From Siminovitchia sp047228825 (GTDB lineage: Bacteria; Bacillota; Bacilli; Bacillales; Bacillaceae_C), in assembly GCF_047228825.1 (NCBI RefSeq), contig NZ_JBFEGN010000004.1, positions 1-64,000 on the forward strand: a stretch of 64,000 nucleotides of DNA, read 5' to 3'. The position numbers and the translations under genes were made by a program. How positions within the stretch are numbered: the first letter of the stretch is position 1; each line of letters starts with the position of its first letter. This document shows, in pieces, positions 32,601-41,112 of the stretch. The notes under the pieces were generated by a model that was not told the DNA's origin, did not search any database, and saw only the letters and a list, made by a program, of their open reading frames with translations.

Positions 32601-32722
32601 AGTATTATATCCAGGAGACACACGTCTAAAGGAATAAAACCCTTAATACGTGAATAACTTTATTATTGGGAAGGTTTTGAAAACGCTAACAAAAGTTGTT
32701 AAATGTAGAGGGGGAATAAAGG

Positions 32723-33733
32723 ATGTATTTGAAAAAAAGATTTGGTTTCATAGCCGTCATTTTGCTGGTACTATTGGCCCTGGCAGCATGCGGGGGAGCG
32801 GGCGGCAAGAAAAGAGTGGCGATAGGACCGCCGGCCAGTGAGACGAATACTACTTCAAAATTGATTTTAAAAGCGTACGGCATAAAGGATGGGGATTATG
32901 AGGAGTTCCAGGAAGGGTTTGGCGATGCGGCGGATGGGGTGCAGGATGGCAATATCGATGTCTCCATCGGCATTTTGGGGCTGCCTGCCGGAAACATTGA
33001 AAGCCTGCAAGCATCGGCAGGAGATGTAAAAATGCTTGAACTTTCTGATAAGGCCATTCAATATATTGAAGAAAACAGCGGTTATAAAAGATATACCATT
33101 CCGAAGGACACGTATGATTTCCTTGATTCAGATATCGAAACTGTGACAGCCTACGCCATTTTAATGGGAAATACGAATACCATTGACGAGGAGCTCGGCT
33201 ATGAGCTGGCTAAAACGATGATTGAAAAGGCGAGTGAAAATACGCACGCCCAGGCGGTGCACATGACGCTTGAAAATGCACTGGAAGGTGCCGAAGGGCT
33301 GCCGATTCATCCCGGTGCGAAAAAATATTACGAAGAACAAGGTTTAACGGTGGATAATCCTGTTGCGGAAGTGAAGGCGGATAAAGCGGATAGGAAGAAA
33401 GAATTGATTTTGGGAACGGGAAGCCAGGGCGGTACATACTACCCGCTCGGTGGTGAAATGGCCAATATTTGGAACAAGCATTTGGATGGTGTCAATATTA
33501 CAAATACAGAGACAGGAGCATCCATAGAGAATCTGTCCAGCATCCGGGATAATAACATGGATCTGGGCATGACTGTACACGTGCCGGCTCTGGCCGCAAT
33601 GAAGGGAGAAGGCGATTTTAAAGGCAACAAGGTGGAAAATGCGGCGTTTATCGGCCATATTTATCCTGAAGTCATTCAAATTGTGACCCGCGAAAAAACT
33701 GGCATTAAAAGCTTGGAGGATTTAAAAAAATAA
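32723..33733 (+). CDS. TAXI-family TRAP solute-binding lipoprotein, circularly permuted order
   Basis: A 336-residue exported lipoprotein: hydrophobic signal and lipobox LALAAC (Cys 23). The mature part carries the TAXI domain in swapped order. Residues 29-212 are the usual second half (KKRVAIGPPASETNTTSK, AYGIKDGDYEEF, then ENALEGAEGLPIHPGAKKYY, normally the C-terminus). Residues 213-226 are a charged linker, and residues 227-336 are the usual first half (ELILGTGSQGGTYYPLGGEM through TREKTGIKSLEDLKK, normally followed directly by GKRVAVG). Both junctions and the stop codon fall at KK codons. It pairs with the fused permease downstream. Either a true circular permutation or a rearrangement/assembly error; the substrate is unknown. 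Confidence 0.85.
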   Translation: MYLKKRFGFIAVILLVLLALAACGGAGGKKRVAIGPPASETNTTSKLILKAYGIKDGDYEEFQEGFGDAADGVQDGNIDVSIGILGLPAGNIESLQASAGDVKMLELSDKAIQYIEENSGYKRYTIPKDTYDFLDSDIETVTAYAILMGNTNTIDEELGYELAKTMIEKASENTHAQAVHMTLENALEGAEGLPIHPGAKKYYEEQGLTVDNPVAEVKADKADRKKELILGTGSQGGTYYPLGGEMANIWNKHLDGVNITNTETGASIENLSSIRDNNMDLGMTVHVPALAAMKGEGDFKGNKVENAAFIGHIYPEVIQIVTREKTGIKSLEDLKK

Positions 33734-33747
33734 TCGTTCATAAAATG

Positions 33748-33779
33748 AAAGAGATGATGTAAAGCTAGTCATCTCTTTT
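33748..33779 (+). terminator. Terminator between binding protein and permease
   Basis: AAAGAGATGA pairs with TCATCTCTTT over an 11-base loop, ending in a short T-run. It may lower permease expression relative to the binding protein. Confidence 0.65.
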
Positions 33780-33826
33780 CCTTCCTTTCCTTCTATAGAT
33801 CACATTTAGAGGTGGTGTATCACTGA

Positions 33827-35788
33827 ATGAACCATAACCCGCAAGCTGATGCTCAGAAAGTTCTGGAAAAATATGATAGGGAAAGTCAATTTAGGCAGCA
33901 AATCGGGAGATGGCGATGGGGTGTCACGTTTTTAGGCGTATATTTAACTGTCTTCCATTTATATACCGGATATTTCGGCACGTTGCCTTCCCAAAAACAG
34001 GGGGCTATCCATTTGGGAACAGCTCTTGGAATGATTTTTTTACTTTTTCCGGCAAAAAAAGGCATGCACCGAATTCAAAAAAAAGTTCCCTGGTATGATG
34101 TCGTTTTGGCTTTTGCGGCAATGTATGTAACGTACCATAAAATATTTTTTTTCGAACCCCTGCTAAAAAGCCGCATAACAGGATACAGTATGATTGATAT
34201 TCTTATATCGATCATTGGCATTCTTCTTGTTCTGGAAGCTACACGAAGAACAGTTGGCGTACCGATTGTTGTAGTGGCAAGCATAACCATTTTATACGCC
34301 ATCTTTGGAAAATACATCCCGACAACGATTTTATCCCATCCAGGTTTTTCGGTCGATCGGATTTCTCCCAATTTGTGGTATCAAGAAAGCGGGGTATTCG
34401 GGACACCCGTTCAAATTTCCGCAAAATTCATCTTTCTGTTTTTATTTTTTGGAGTGATGCTGATTCATACACAAATCGGCCAGTTTTTTAATGATTTGGC
34501 TTTTTCCTTGACAGGACGCTTTACGGGCGGGACTGCAAAAACGGCTGTTGTAGCAAGTGCCCTTCAAGGAATGGTTTCGGGAAGCTCCGTTGGTAATACC
34601 GTAGCATCGGGATCATTTACAATTCCCATGATGAAAAAATCAGGTTTTACGCCCGAGTTTGCTGGTGCAACGGAAGCCTCCGCTTCAACGGGAGGGCAAA
34701 TTATGCCTCCGATCATGGGAGCGGCAGCTTTCATTATGATGGAATATTTGGGGGTGCCGTACTCCACCATTATGCTGGCGGCAGCTATACCGGCCGTTTT
34801 ATACTTTACCGGGATTTTCATTGGAACTCATTTCGAGGCAAAAAGGTTGGGGATCGTTGGTCTGCCTAAATCACAGCTCCCTGTATTCAAAGATTTGATG
34901 TTTAGGAATGGCTATATGCTGATTCCGGTAGTCCTTATGATCGGCACGATTCTTTCCGGATTTACACCACAGCGTGCCGCCATGTTAGGGATCGCCGCCG
35001 TTTTCGTTGTCAGTTTAGTGCGGAAAGATACCCGGCTGTCTTTCCGAAGCATCATTGATGTGTTGGAGCAAGGGGCGAGGGTTGCACTCCCTGTGATTGC
35101 AGCAGTGGCAACTGCCGGCATTATCGCCGGGGTGGTCAGCATTACAGGGCTGGGGGCAAAATTTGCAGCGGGAATCATTGCCTTATCGGGTGGTTACTTG
35201 ATTTTTGCTCTTATCTTTACAATGATTGCCTGCCTCATTCTCGGAATGGGCCTGCCGACAACGGCCAACTATGTCGTTACGGCAACCGTAGCTGCGCCTG
35301 CCCTGATCAATGAATTCGGGCTTGCACCCATTGCCGTACACATGTTTGTGTTTTACTTTGGGATTGTTGCTGACATTACGCCGCCGGTCTGCCTGGCTGC
35401 ATATGCCGGGGCAGGGATTGCGAGAGCCAACCCGTTTAAGACTGGTGTAACAGCCGTAAAACTCGCCATCGCGGCATTCATCATTCCGTATATATTCATT
35501 TATAACCCCATATTCGTATTGGTGGATGTCACCCCGCTTCGTCTCATCATCGCATTCATCGGCGCCATTATTGGCATGATTGGTGTCAGCAGTGCGATAA
35601 TCGGCCATTATGTTTGTGACACACTCCCCTGGGAACGGATCGCCTTATTTATCGGCGGCATCATGATGATTTTTCCCGAAACAATCTCGGATATAATCGG
35701 AGCCGGAATAATGCTCGCAATATGGTTTATACAAAAACAGCGGAAGGATATTCAAAAGGGAAGGCCGGGTGCGAGTGCAACTGTATAA
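33827..35788 (+). CDS. TRAP transporter fused permease (DctQM type, TAXI class)
   Basis: A 653-residue membrane protein joining the four-helix DctQ-like part (about residues 25-150) to the DctM-like transport part. Typical DctM motifs are ALQGMVSGSSVGNTVASGSF near residue 245, EASASTGGQIMPPIMGAAAF near 285, and ILGMGLPTTANYVVTATVAA near 470. Fused permeases of this size go with TAXI binding proteins, as here. They drive uptake of carboxylates or amino acids with a cation gradient. The frame is intact and the ATG follows GAGGTGGTG. The cargo is unknown; the position after the reductase genes makes an organic acid link only a guess. Confidence 0.93.
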   Translation: MNHNPQADAQKVLEKYDRESQFRQQIGRWRWGVTFLGVYLTVFHLYTGYFGTLPSQKQGAIHLGTALGMIFLLFPAKKGMHRIQKKVPWYDVVLAFAAMYVTYHKIFFFEPLLKSRITGYSMIDILISIIGILLVLEATRRTVGVPIVVVASITILYAIFGKYIPTTILSHPGFSVDRISPNLWYQESGVFGTPVQISAKFIFLFLFFGVMLIHTQIGQFFNDLAFSLTGRFTGGTAKTAVVASALQGMVSGSSVGNTVASGSFTIPMMKKSGFTPEFAGATEASASTGGQIMPPIMGAAAFIMMEYLGVPYSTIMLAAAIPAVLYFTGIFIGTHFEAKRLGIVGLPKSQLPVFKDLMFRNGYMLIPVVLMIGTILSGFTPQRAAMLGIAAVFVVSLVRKDTRLSFRSIIDVLEQGARVALPVIAAVATAGIIAGVVSITGLGAKFAAGIIALSGGYLIFALIFTMIACLILGMGLPTTANYVVTATVAAPALINEFGLAPIAVHMFVFYFGIVADITPPVCLAAYAGAGIARANPFKTGVTAVKLAIAAFIIPYIFIYNPIFVLVDVTPLRLIIAFIGAIIGMIGVSSAIIGHYVCDTLPWERIALFIGGIMMIFPETISDIIGAGIMLAIWFIQKQRKDIQKGRPGASATV

Positions 35789-35794
35789 AAACAA

Positions 35795-35842
35795 GACTGT
35801 CCCAGAAGTCAATGAAACAGACTTCTGGAACAGTCCTTTTTT
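35795..35842 (+). terminator. Terminator of the TRAP operon
   Basis: GACTGTCCCAGAAGTC pairs with GACTTCTGGAACAGTC (one mismatch) and is followed by a T-run. Confidence 0.85.
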
Positions 35843-35948
35843 GATTTTTATACAGCTCGTTGCAAACAATTAGTATGAATATAGAAGAATTATAGGAGAT
35901 TGCCCACAATTATTTTAAATATCAATCAATTCTATCCGGTTAAAGCGA

Positions 35949-36437
35949 TTATGTACTTATAAGCTCCCGCCCGGAAACGATCACACCGTCCTCATCGGCA
36001 TAAACGTAATCTCCCGGTTTCCATGTAACTCCTCCAAATTCCAGCATGCCGCCGCGTTCTCCCTTTCCTTCTTTTTTGCTCTTCAAAGGGGTTGTTCCAA
36101 GGGCAAATATCCCGATATTGATATTGGCCAGATCGGCTGAATCTCTGACGCAGCCGTTGATGATCACTCCGGCAAGCCTCCTTGAAGCAGCGATGCCTGC
36201 CAAACGATCCCCCATTAAAGCGCAATTCCTTGAGCCGTCTCCATCAACGACGACAACAGCATTTTCAGGAACACTTTCCAGCGCCTGCAAAAAAAGGACG
36301 TTGTCTTCATGGACCTTCACGGTTTCAATTTTTCCGAAAAATCGGGCCTTTTTTCCATATGAGTGAAAGTCAATTTTGCATACCTGGACATGCTCCGAAT
36401 GGTCATCACACAAATCCGCCGTTTTAAAATTCGCCAA
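35949..36437 (-). CDS. RraA/HMG-aldolase family protein
   Basis: A 162-residue protein starting at TTG (36437), 4 bases after GAGGAGGAGAGG. It has the RraA fold signature FKTADLCDDH at the start, VVVVDGDGSRNCALMGDRLA near residue 66, and GVIINGCVRDSADL near 90, in which the G-D and R-D residues bind divalent metal and pyruvate in HMG/CHA aldolases. Members either modulate RNase E or, as in most Firmicutes and aromatic degraders, are 4-hydroxy-4-methyl-2-oxoglutarate aldolase/oxaloacetate decarboxylase. The retained active-site pattern favours an aldolase. A broken second copy of the gene lies at 43365-43485, also next to a lysR gene. Confidence 0.87.
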   Translation of the reverse strand: MANFKTADLCDDHSEHVQVCKIDFHSYGKKARFFGKIETVKVHEDNVLFLQALESVPENAVVVVDGDGSRNCALMGDRLAGIAASRRLAGVIINGCVRDSADLANINIGIFALGTTPLKSKKEGKGERGGMLEFGGVTWKPGDYVYADEDGVIVSGRELIST

Positions 36438-36542
36438 TGTACCTCTCCTCCTCAAAAATAAGTTCTGTAACCGATTACCTTAAGTATACAAAGTTTCAGG
36501 AAGATTGTCGCAATTTTCTTCCCTATTCAATCAGCGGGATTT

Positions 36543-37442
36543 TTAGAAAGACTCTTTTATTGATTTAGGCTTCGCATAGAAATTCACCAAGTGGTGAAGG
36601 AAAGCTTGAATTGCTGATGAAAAGCTCATTCCTTTCCGATAGATTGCCCCTACTTCCATTATAGGCATGGGGTCGGCCATATTAATGATTTTGATGGAGA
36701 GATTTTCTTCATAAGTGGTATACAATTTGGGCAATATGGTGATGCCGTTATTTAAGATAGCCATCCTGATCAGTGAATGGGTATCTGACAATTCGATAAT
36801 AGGCTGTAATTGCAATCCTTTCTTTTTAAAAAAAGAATCAATTGCCTGCCTGATGATAAATTGTTTCGGAAGCGAGAAAAACGGATAATTTGCCAAATCT
36901 TCCACATGTACTGTATCCTTTTGGACTAAAGGATGGTTGTTTGCTGCAACGATAGACAGTTTTGATTTAAATAAGGGGATCGTTTCGATTTGCGAATGCT
37001 CGACGGGTAAAAAGACAATCCCAAGATCGAATTCCGAGTGTAACAGTCTTTCAATCGTTTTTTCAGTTTCCAGGTCAAAGACAGAGACATGAATATTCGG
37101 ATGCTGTTTATGAAATGATAAAAGCGGTGAATAGAGCAAATGATTGCCCGAACAACCAATCCGCAGATGCCCCCGATTTAGCCCTTTCAGTTCCTGAATG
37201 ACCGTTTTGGCTTGGTCCAACTCAAAGAAAATTCGGTTGACATGTGTCAGTAAAATATGGCCGGATTCCGTTAATTCTATTTTCTTCCCATTACGATGAA
37301 AGAGAACTGTGTCCAATCGCTCTTCGAGCAGGCGTATTTGCTGGCTCAATGTTGGCTGGCTGATCCCAAGCCTTTCTGCAGCCTTTGTAAAATGCAACTC
37401 TTCCGTTACTGCCAAAAAATATTGTAATAACCGAATTTCCAA
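36543..37442 (-). CDS. LysR-family regulator
   Basis: A 299-residue LysR regulator with start TTG at 37442, 8 bases after AAGGTGG. The DNA-binding domain is typical: YFLAVTEELHFTKAAERLGI, then SQPTLSQQIRLLEERL. The effector domain has RIGCSGNHLLYSPLL near residue 90 and ILNNGITILPKLYTTY near 230. It is divergent from the ThDP-enzyme gene at 37576; the 133-base gap has short A/T-rich dyads (TATAGTATTGTACTATTC near 37489) of the T-N11-A type. It probably activates the ThDP enzyme and MFS genes in response to their substrate, which is not known. Confidence 0.88.
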   Translation of the reverse strand: MEIRLLQYFLAVTEELHFTKAAERLGISQPTLSQQIRLLEERLDTVLFHRNGKKIELTESGHILLTHVNRIFFELDQAKTVIQELKGLNRGHLRIGCSGNHLLYSPLLSFHKQHPNIHVSVFDLETEKTIERLLHSEFDLGIVFLPVEHSQIETIPLFKSKLSIVAANNHPLVQKDTVHVEDLANYPFFSLPKQFIIRQAIDSFFKKKGLQLQPIIELSDTHSLIRMAILNNGITILPKLYTTYEENLSIKIINMADPMPIMEVGAIYRKGMSFSSAIQAFLHHLVNFYAKPKSIKESF

Positions 37443-37575
37443 GTAAAACACCACCTTATAGATATAAACTATTAAACATATAGATGTTATAGTATTGTAC
37501 TATTCAAATTGTCCGATTACAATGTATTTATTAAAAGTTTTGAAAAGTAACTGAAAATAGAAAGGTGAGATCCAG

Positions 37576-39336
37576 TTGAATAAATACACCACAAGTACCG
37601 CATTTTTAGAAGCCCTTCAGGAAGCCGGAGTTTCTTATGTTTTTTCTAACTTTGGCAGTGATCATCCTGCGATTATCGAGGCATTGGCCGAAGCAAAAAA
37701 GAAAGGAAAGGATTTTCCAAAGGTGATTACCTGTCCTCACGAAATGGTAGCTCTTAGTGCTGCCCACGGCTATGCACTTGTGACAGGAAAGCCCCAGGCA
37801 GTCCTCGTCCATGTGGAATGCGGAACGCAAAATTTGGGAGCTGCCATTCACAACGCCTGGAAAGGAAGGATACCTGTAATAATATTTGCAGGCACTTCAC
37901 CGTTTACACAGGAAGGCGAATTACTGGGAAGCAGAAATGAATTCATCCACTGGATTCAAGATGTTCCGGATCAACGCGGAATTGTAAGGGGTTACACGAA
38001 GTATGACAATGAAATTCGTACAGGGACAAATGTAAAGCAAATGGTTCACCGTGCATTTCAAATTGCCCAATCAAGCCCGCAGGGGCCGGTCTATTTGGTT
38101 GGCGCACGGGAAGTGATGGAAGAGGAAACTGTTCCTGTGACAATAAACAATGAACTGTGGAAACCCGTTGCACCAAGAGCTTTGCCGCCAAAGGATGCTA
38201 AAGCGATTATCGAGGATCTGTACAGAGCCAAAAGACCGCTTGTAGTCACGTCATATTTGGGCAAAAACAAACGTGCTGTAGGTGAACTTGTAAAGTTTTG
38301 CGAAAAAATAGCCATTCCGGTACTGGAATCCGTACCCAGCCATATGAATTTTCCGGCCGACTCCTCCCTTCATTGCGGCTATCAGTGGAACACGGATAAA
38401 CAAAACAAATTGCTTGCAGAGGCAGATTTTATTTTGGTATTGGATAGTGATGTCCCGTGGATTCCATTAAAGAATAAACCTTCAAAAGATGCAATTATTT
38501 ATTATATAGACGAAGATCCATTGAAGGAAGGCATGCCTCTTTGGTATATCCCATCCAAGCGGTTTTTTGCTGCAGATGCGGAAACTGCACTACAGCAATT
38601 AAATGATATTCTTTCTCACAGTACTTTTGACAAAGGACAAATAGAGAAGAGAAGAGCATGGGTGGAAACATACCATCAACAATTGCAGAAAAAACAGTTA
38701 GATGCTGAAAAATATCAGGAAGAATACATTACTCCTGAATATTTGCTGGCTTGTATCAGGGAAATATGTGATGAAAATACAGTTGTGATCAATGAACTGA
38801 TCTCTAATTACCAAGCATCTTATACACATTTAAACAGAAATGAGCCCGGATCGATATTGGGAAGCGGAGCTGGCGGCCTTGGTTGGAACGGCGGCGCTTC
38901 CATCGGAGTAAAACTGGCTGATCCTTCCAAAACGGTCATAAACCTCACTGGTGACGGGTCTTACATGTTTAGTGTGCCCTCTACCGTTCAGTGGATATCA
39001 AGGCGGTATAATGCCCCTTTTTTAACGGTTATTTTCAATAATCGCGGCTGGAAATCTCCGAAACTATCCACTTTGGGGGTTCATCCGGAAGGAATAGCGA
39101 ACGAGACAAATGAGTTTTTTGTTGACTTCACCCCGCATGCTGATCTTTCCAAAATAGCCGAGGCCTCCGGGGGAGCCTATGCAAGGAAAGTAGAAGATCC
39201 TGCAAATGTAAAGAATGCTCTTCAGGAAGCGTTGAAGGCAGTTCGTTCAGGAAGATCTGCGGTTTTGGATGTTTATTTACCTTCAATAAAAGAAGAAGGG
39301 CAAATGGCTAAGAAAAAAGATTTCGCTTCTCTTTAA
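37576..39336 (+). CDS. Thiamine diphosphate-dependent 2-oxoacid decarboxylase/synthase-like enzyme
   Basis: A 586-residue enzyme of the acetolactate synthase / benzoylformate decarboxylase superfamily. The N-terminal Pyr domain has PHEMVALSAAHGYALVTG near residue 54, with the Glu that activates ThDP. The C-terminal PP domain has NLTGDGSYMFSVPSTVQW near residue 456 and ends the metal motif with FNN. Substrate-specifying residues are not interpretable by eye. It is followed by an MFS carrier and then an aldehyde dehydrogenase, which together could turn a 2-oxo acid into an aldehyde and an acid (for example benzoylformate to benzoate). This is inference from order. The reading frame is intact; AGGTGAG precedes the start. 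Confidence 0.85.
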   Translation: MNKYTTSTAFLEALQEAGVSYVFSNFGSDHPAIIEALAEAKKKGKDFPKVITCPHEMVALSAAHGYALVTGKPQAVLVHVECGTQNLGAAIHNAWKGRIPVIIFAGTSPFTQEGELLGSRNEFIHWIQDVPDQRGIVRGYTKYDNEIRTGTNVKQMVHRAFQIAQSSPQGPVYLVGAREVMEEETVPVTINNELWKPVAPRALPPKDAKAIIEDLYRAKRPLVVTSYLGKNKRAVGELVKFCEKIAIPVLESVPSHMNFPADSSLHCGYQWNTDKQNKLLAEADFILVLDSDVPWIPLKNKPSKDAIIYYIDEDPLKEGMPLWYIPSKRFFAADAETALQQLNDILSHSTFDKGQIEKRRAWVETYHQQLQKKQLDAEKYQEEYITPEYLLACIREICDENTVVINELISNYQASYTHLNRNEPGSILGSGAGGLGWNGGASIGVKLADPSKTVINLTGDGSYMFSVPSTVQWISRRYNAPFLTVIFNNRGWKSPKLSTLGVHPEGIANETNEFFVDFTPHADLSKIAEASGGAYARKVEDPANVKNALQEALKAVRSGRSAVLDVYLPSIKEEGQMAKKKDFASL

Positions 39337-39427
39337 AAAATCGCTTCATTTTGCCAGCACTCGCCCTAACCTTTTATTTGATGATACATGCAGGCGGCTT
39401 ATTCATTAAAAATGGGAGTGATCACGC

Positions 39428-40891
39428 ATGATATTAAAAGGATGGCAACGGTATCATACGATTTGGGCCATGTTATTTTTGGGGTGGTTCGTTTCATATA
39501 TAGATAGAGTCGCAACTGGTCCGGTTGTTACCTGGATGATTGAAAACGAAGTTTCGTTCATGGCCAATGTGGAAAATCCACATGGCTTGGGCGGATTAAT
39601 TGGCAGTTTATTTTTTGCCGGTTTTATGTTGAACCAGTTGCCCGGAGGATATTTGGGCGACAAATTTGGTTATCGGACGATTGTTGTTTTAAGTATTTTC
39701 TGGGCAGGGGTTGTTACGCTCCTGACCGGTGTAATCGGCGGTTTGGTCGTATTTGTATTGATGAGGGTCCTGCTCGGATTAGGTGAAGGTGTTTTTTATT
39801 CAAATGACAGATCATATATTGTTTTCAATACTCCGCCAGAAAAAGTGGGACTTGGCATGGGTGTCGTCATTACCGGATTATCCGTTGGTTTGACAGTTGC
39901 GACAATTGGTGTGCCGCTGCTGATTAATGCAGCAGAACCATTCATGGGAAAAGAGGCATGGCGCTCTCCTTTCCTCATCTGTGGGATATTCACCATGTTT
40001 TGTGCCTTTCTCATTTTTAAATTTATGAGGCCCAACATCATTCCGGGACAAAAGGTAGATCCCAACTCTCCTGGAATTAAGGAAGAATATGGGAAAGCTA
40101 TTACACATATGGTCCTTTACGCAGCCATTTTTCTTGCCATTATTATGGGAATCTATTTTGCTTCAACAAAACTTGGGTTATCAAATATCGGAATAGCATT
40201 TATTCTTACTGCATTATGTCCATTATTAATATTCGTTGTTTATAAAATGAAAAAGTCAGAAGTGCATCCCATTCTTTTTAACAAAAACCTTGTTTTCCTG
40301 TACCTTTCTTTCATTCCGGTGATTTGGCATTTATGGTTTTACGGATATTGGTCAGTGGCGATTGTTCAGGATTTCGGCGGCGGTGCCTTACTGGCTGCTG
40401 CGCTTGTGGCCTCTTTTAATGGCCTTGCCGGAATTATTGGCTTTCCGCTCGGAGGAAAAATCTCTGACAAGTTGGTGGACAAACCAAACGGGAGGCGAAA
40501 TGTATTAGTCATTCTGACCGTATTGTTGACCATTTCCATTTTTATTTTCGCTGGGTATGTCATGACAGGCAACAATAATCCTGTCCTGATGTCGATCATT
40601 CTGTTTATTTCAGGGTTGTTCTTCTTCGCTCTCCAGCCGGTGTCCCACGCTCTTTTGGCAGATTTAGCCCCGGCCGAGCAACGGGGGACCGCTTTTGGTA
40701 TGATGAACTTAATTTCAGAAATTGGTGCCGTGCTGTGCCCTGTTGTATCGGGAGTCCTTCGGGATAGTACAGGAAGCTGGGGCATACCGCTTTTGCTGGA
40801 TGGCGCTTTAATGGCAGCCAGCTTCCTGCTAGTTTTGGGAATTTCCCAGAAAGCGGTTCAGCGCGTGCAAGCAAAGCCAAGTGTTTCGTAG
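39428..40891 (+). CDS. MFS transporter, anion/sugar-acid symporter type
   Basis: A 487-residue permease with twelve membrane segments. The family-wide loop GGYLGDKFGYRT near residue 74 and FFALQPVSHALLADLAPAEQRG near 400 are present, together with YIDRVATGPVVTW near residue 24, which is typical of the ACS (anion:cation symporter) branch that imports aromatic or sugar acids. It lies 91 bases after the ThDP gene, same strand, with a GGGAGTG site. Import of the substrate of the preceding enzyme is likely but not shown. Confidence 0.87.
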   Translation: MILKGWQRYHTIWAMLFLGWFVSYIDRVATGPVVTWMIENEVSFMANVENPHGLGGLIGSLFFAGFMLNQLPGGYLGDKFGYRTIVVLSIFWAGVVTLLTGVIGGLVVFVLMRVLLGLGEGVFYSNDRSYIVFNTPPEKVGLGMGVVITGLSVGLTVATIGVPLLINAAEPFMGKEAWRSPFLICGIFTMFCAFLIFKFMRPNIIPGQKVDPNSPGIKEEYGKAITHMVLYAAIFLAIIMGIYFASTKLGLSNIGIAFILTALCPLLIFVVYKMKKSEVHPILFNKNLVFLYLSFIPVIWHLWFYGYWSVAIVQDFGGGALLAAALVASFNGLAGIIGFPLGGKISDKLVDKPNGRRNVLVILTVLLTISIFIFAGYVMTGNNNPVLMSIILFISGLFFFALQPVSHALLADLAPAEQRGTAFGMMNLISEIGAVLCPVVSGVLRDSTGSWGIPLLLDGALMAASFLLVLGISQKAVQRVQAKPSVS

Positions 40892-40905
40892 TCGTGATTT
40901 AAATC

Positions 40906-40933
40906 TTGGCTTTTATGCAACAAATGATATAAT
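40906..40933 (+). promoter_or_regulatory. Sigma-A-type promoter of the aldehyde dehydrogenase gene
   Basis: TTGGCT and TATAAT are separated by 16 bases. The transcript would have a leader of about 170 bases. Confidence 0.6.
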
Positions 40934-40943
40934 AGATGGAAAA

Positions 40944-40959
40944 GTAAAAATATTTTTAC
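40944..40959. promoter_or_regulatory. Perfect 16-base palindrome at the start of the leader
   Basis: GTAAAAATATTTTTAC lies at the expected transcription start. Position and symmetry suggest a repressor operator. Confidence 0.45.
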
Positions 40960-41112
40960 GTATTCATAGAAAGACATTAGGAGATGGCAAGTAATATACC
41001 ACATTACTTTGTAAGGGCTTGCATTGCGTTAAAATTCGCCATGTAGAGGTGAATAGCAAGTCTTTATGTTAGATTCTTTGTCGCAGCTATAAATAAGGGG
41101 GAGGAAATGAAG

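Noticed and set aside
33721..33740. Frameshift in the A-run at the end of the TAXI binding protein hiding a normal C-terminal half
   Set aside because: Downstream bases contain a terminator hairpin and no TAXI second-half sequence in any frame; that half is found upstream instead.
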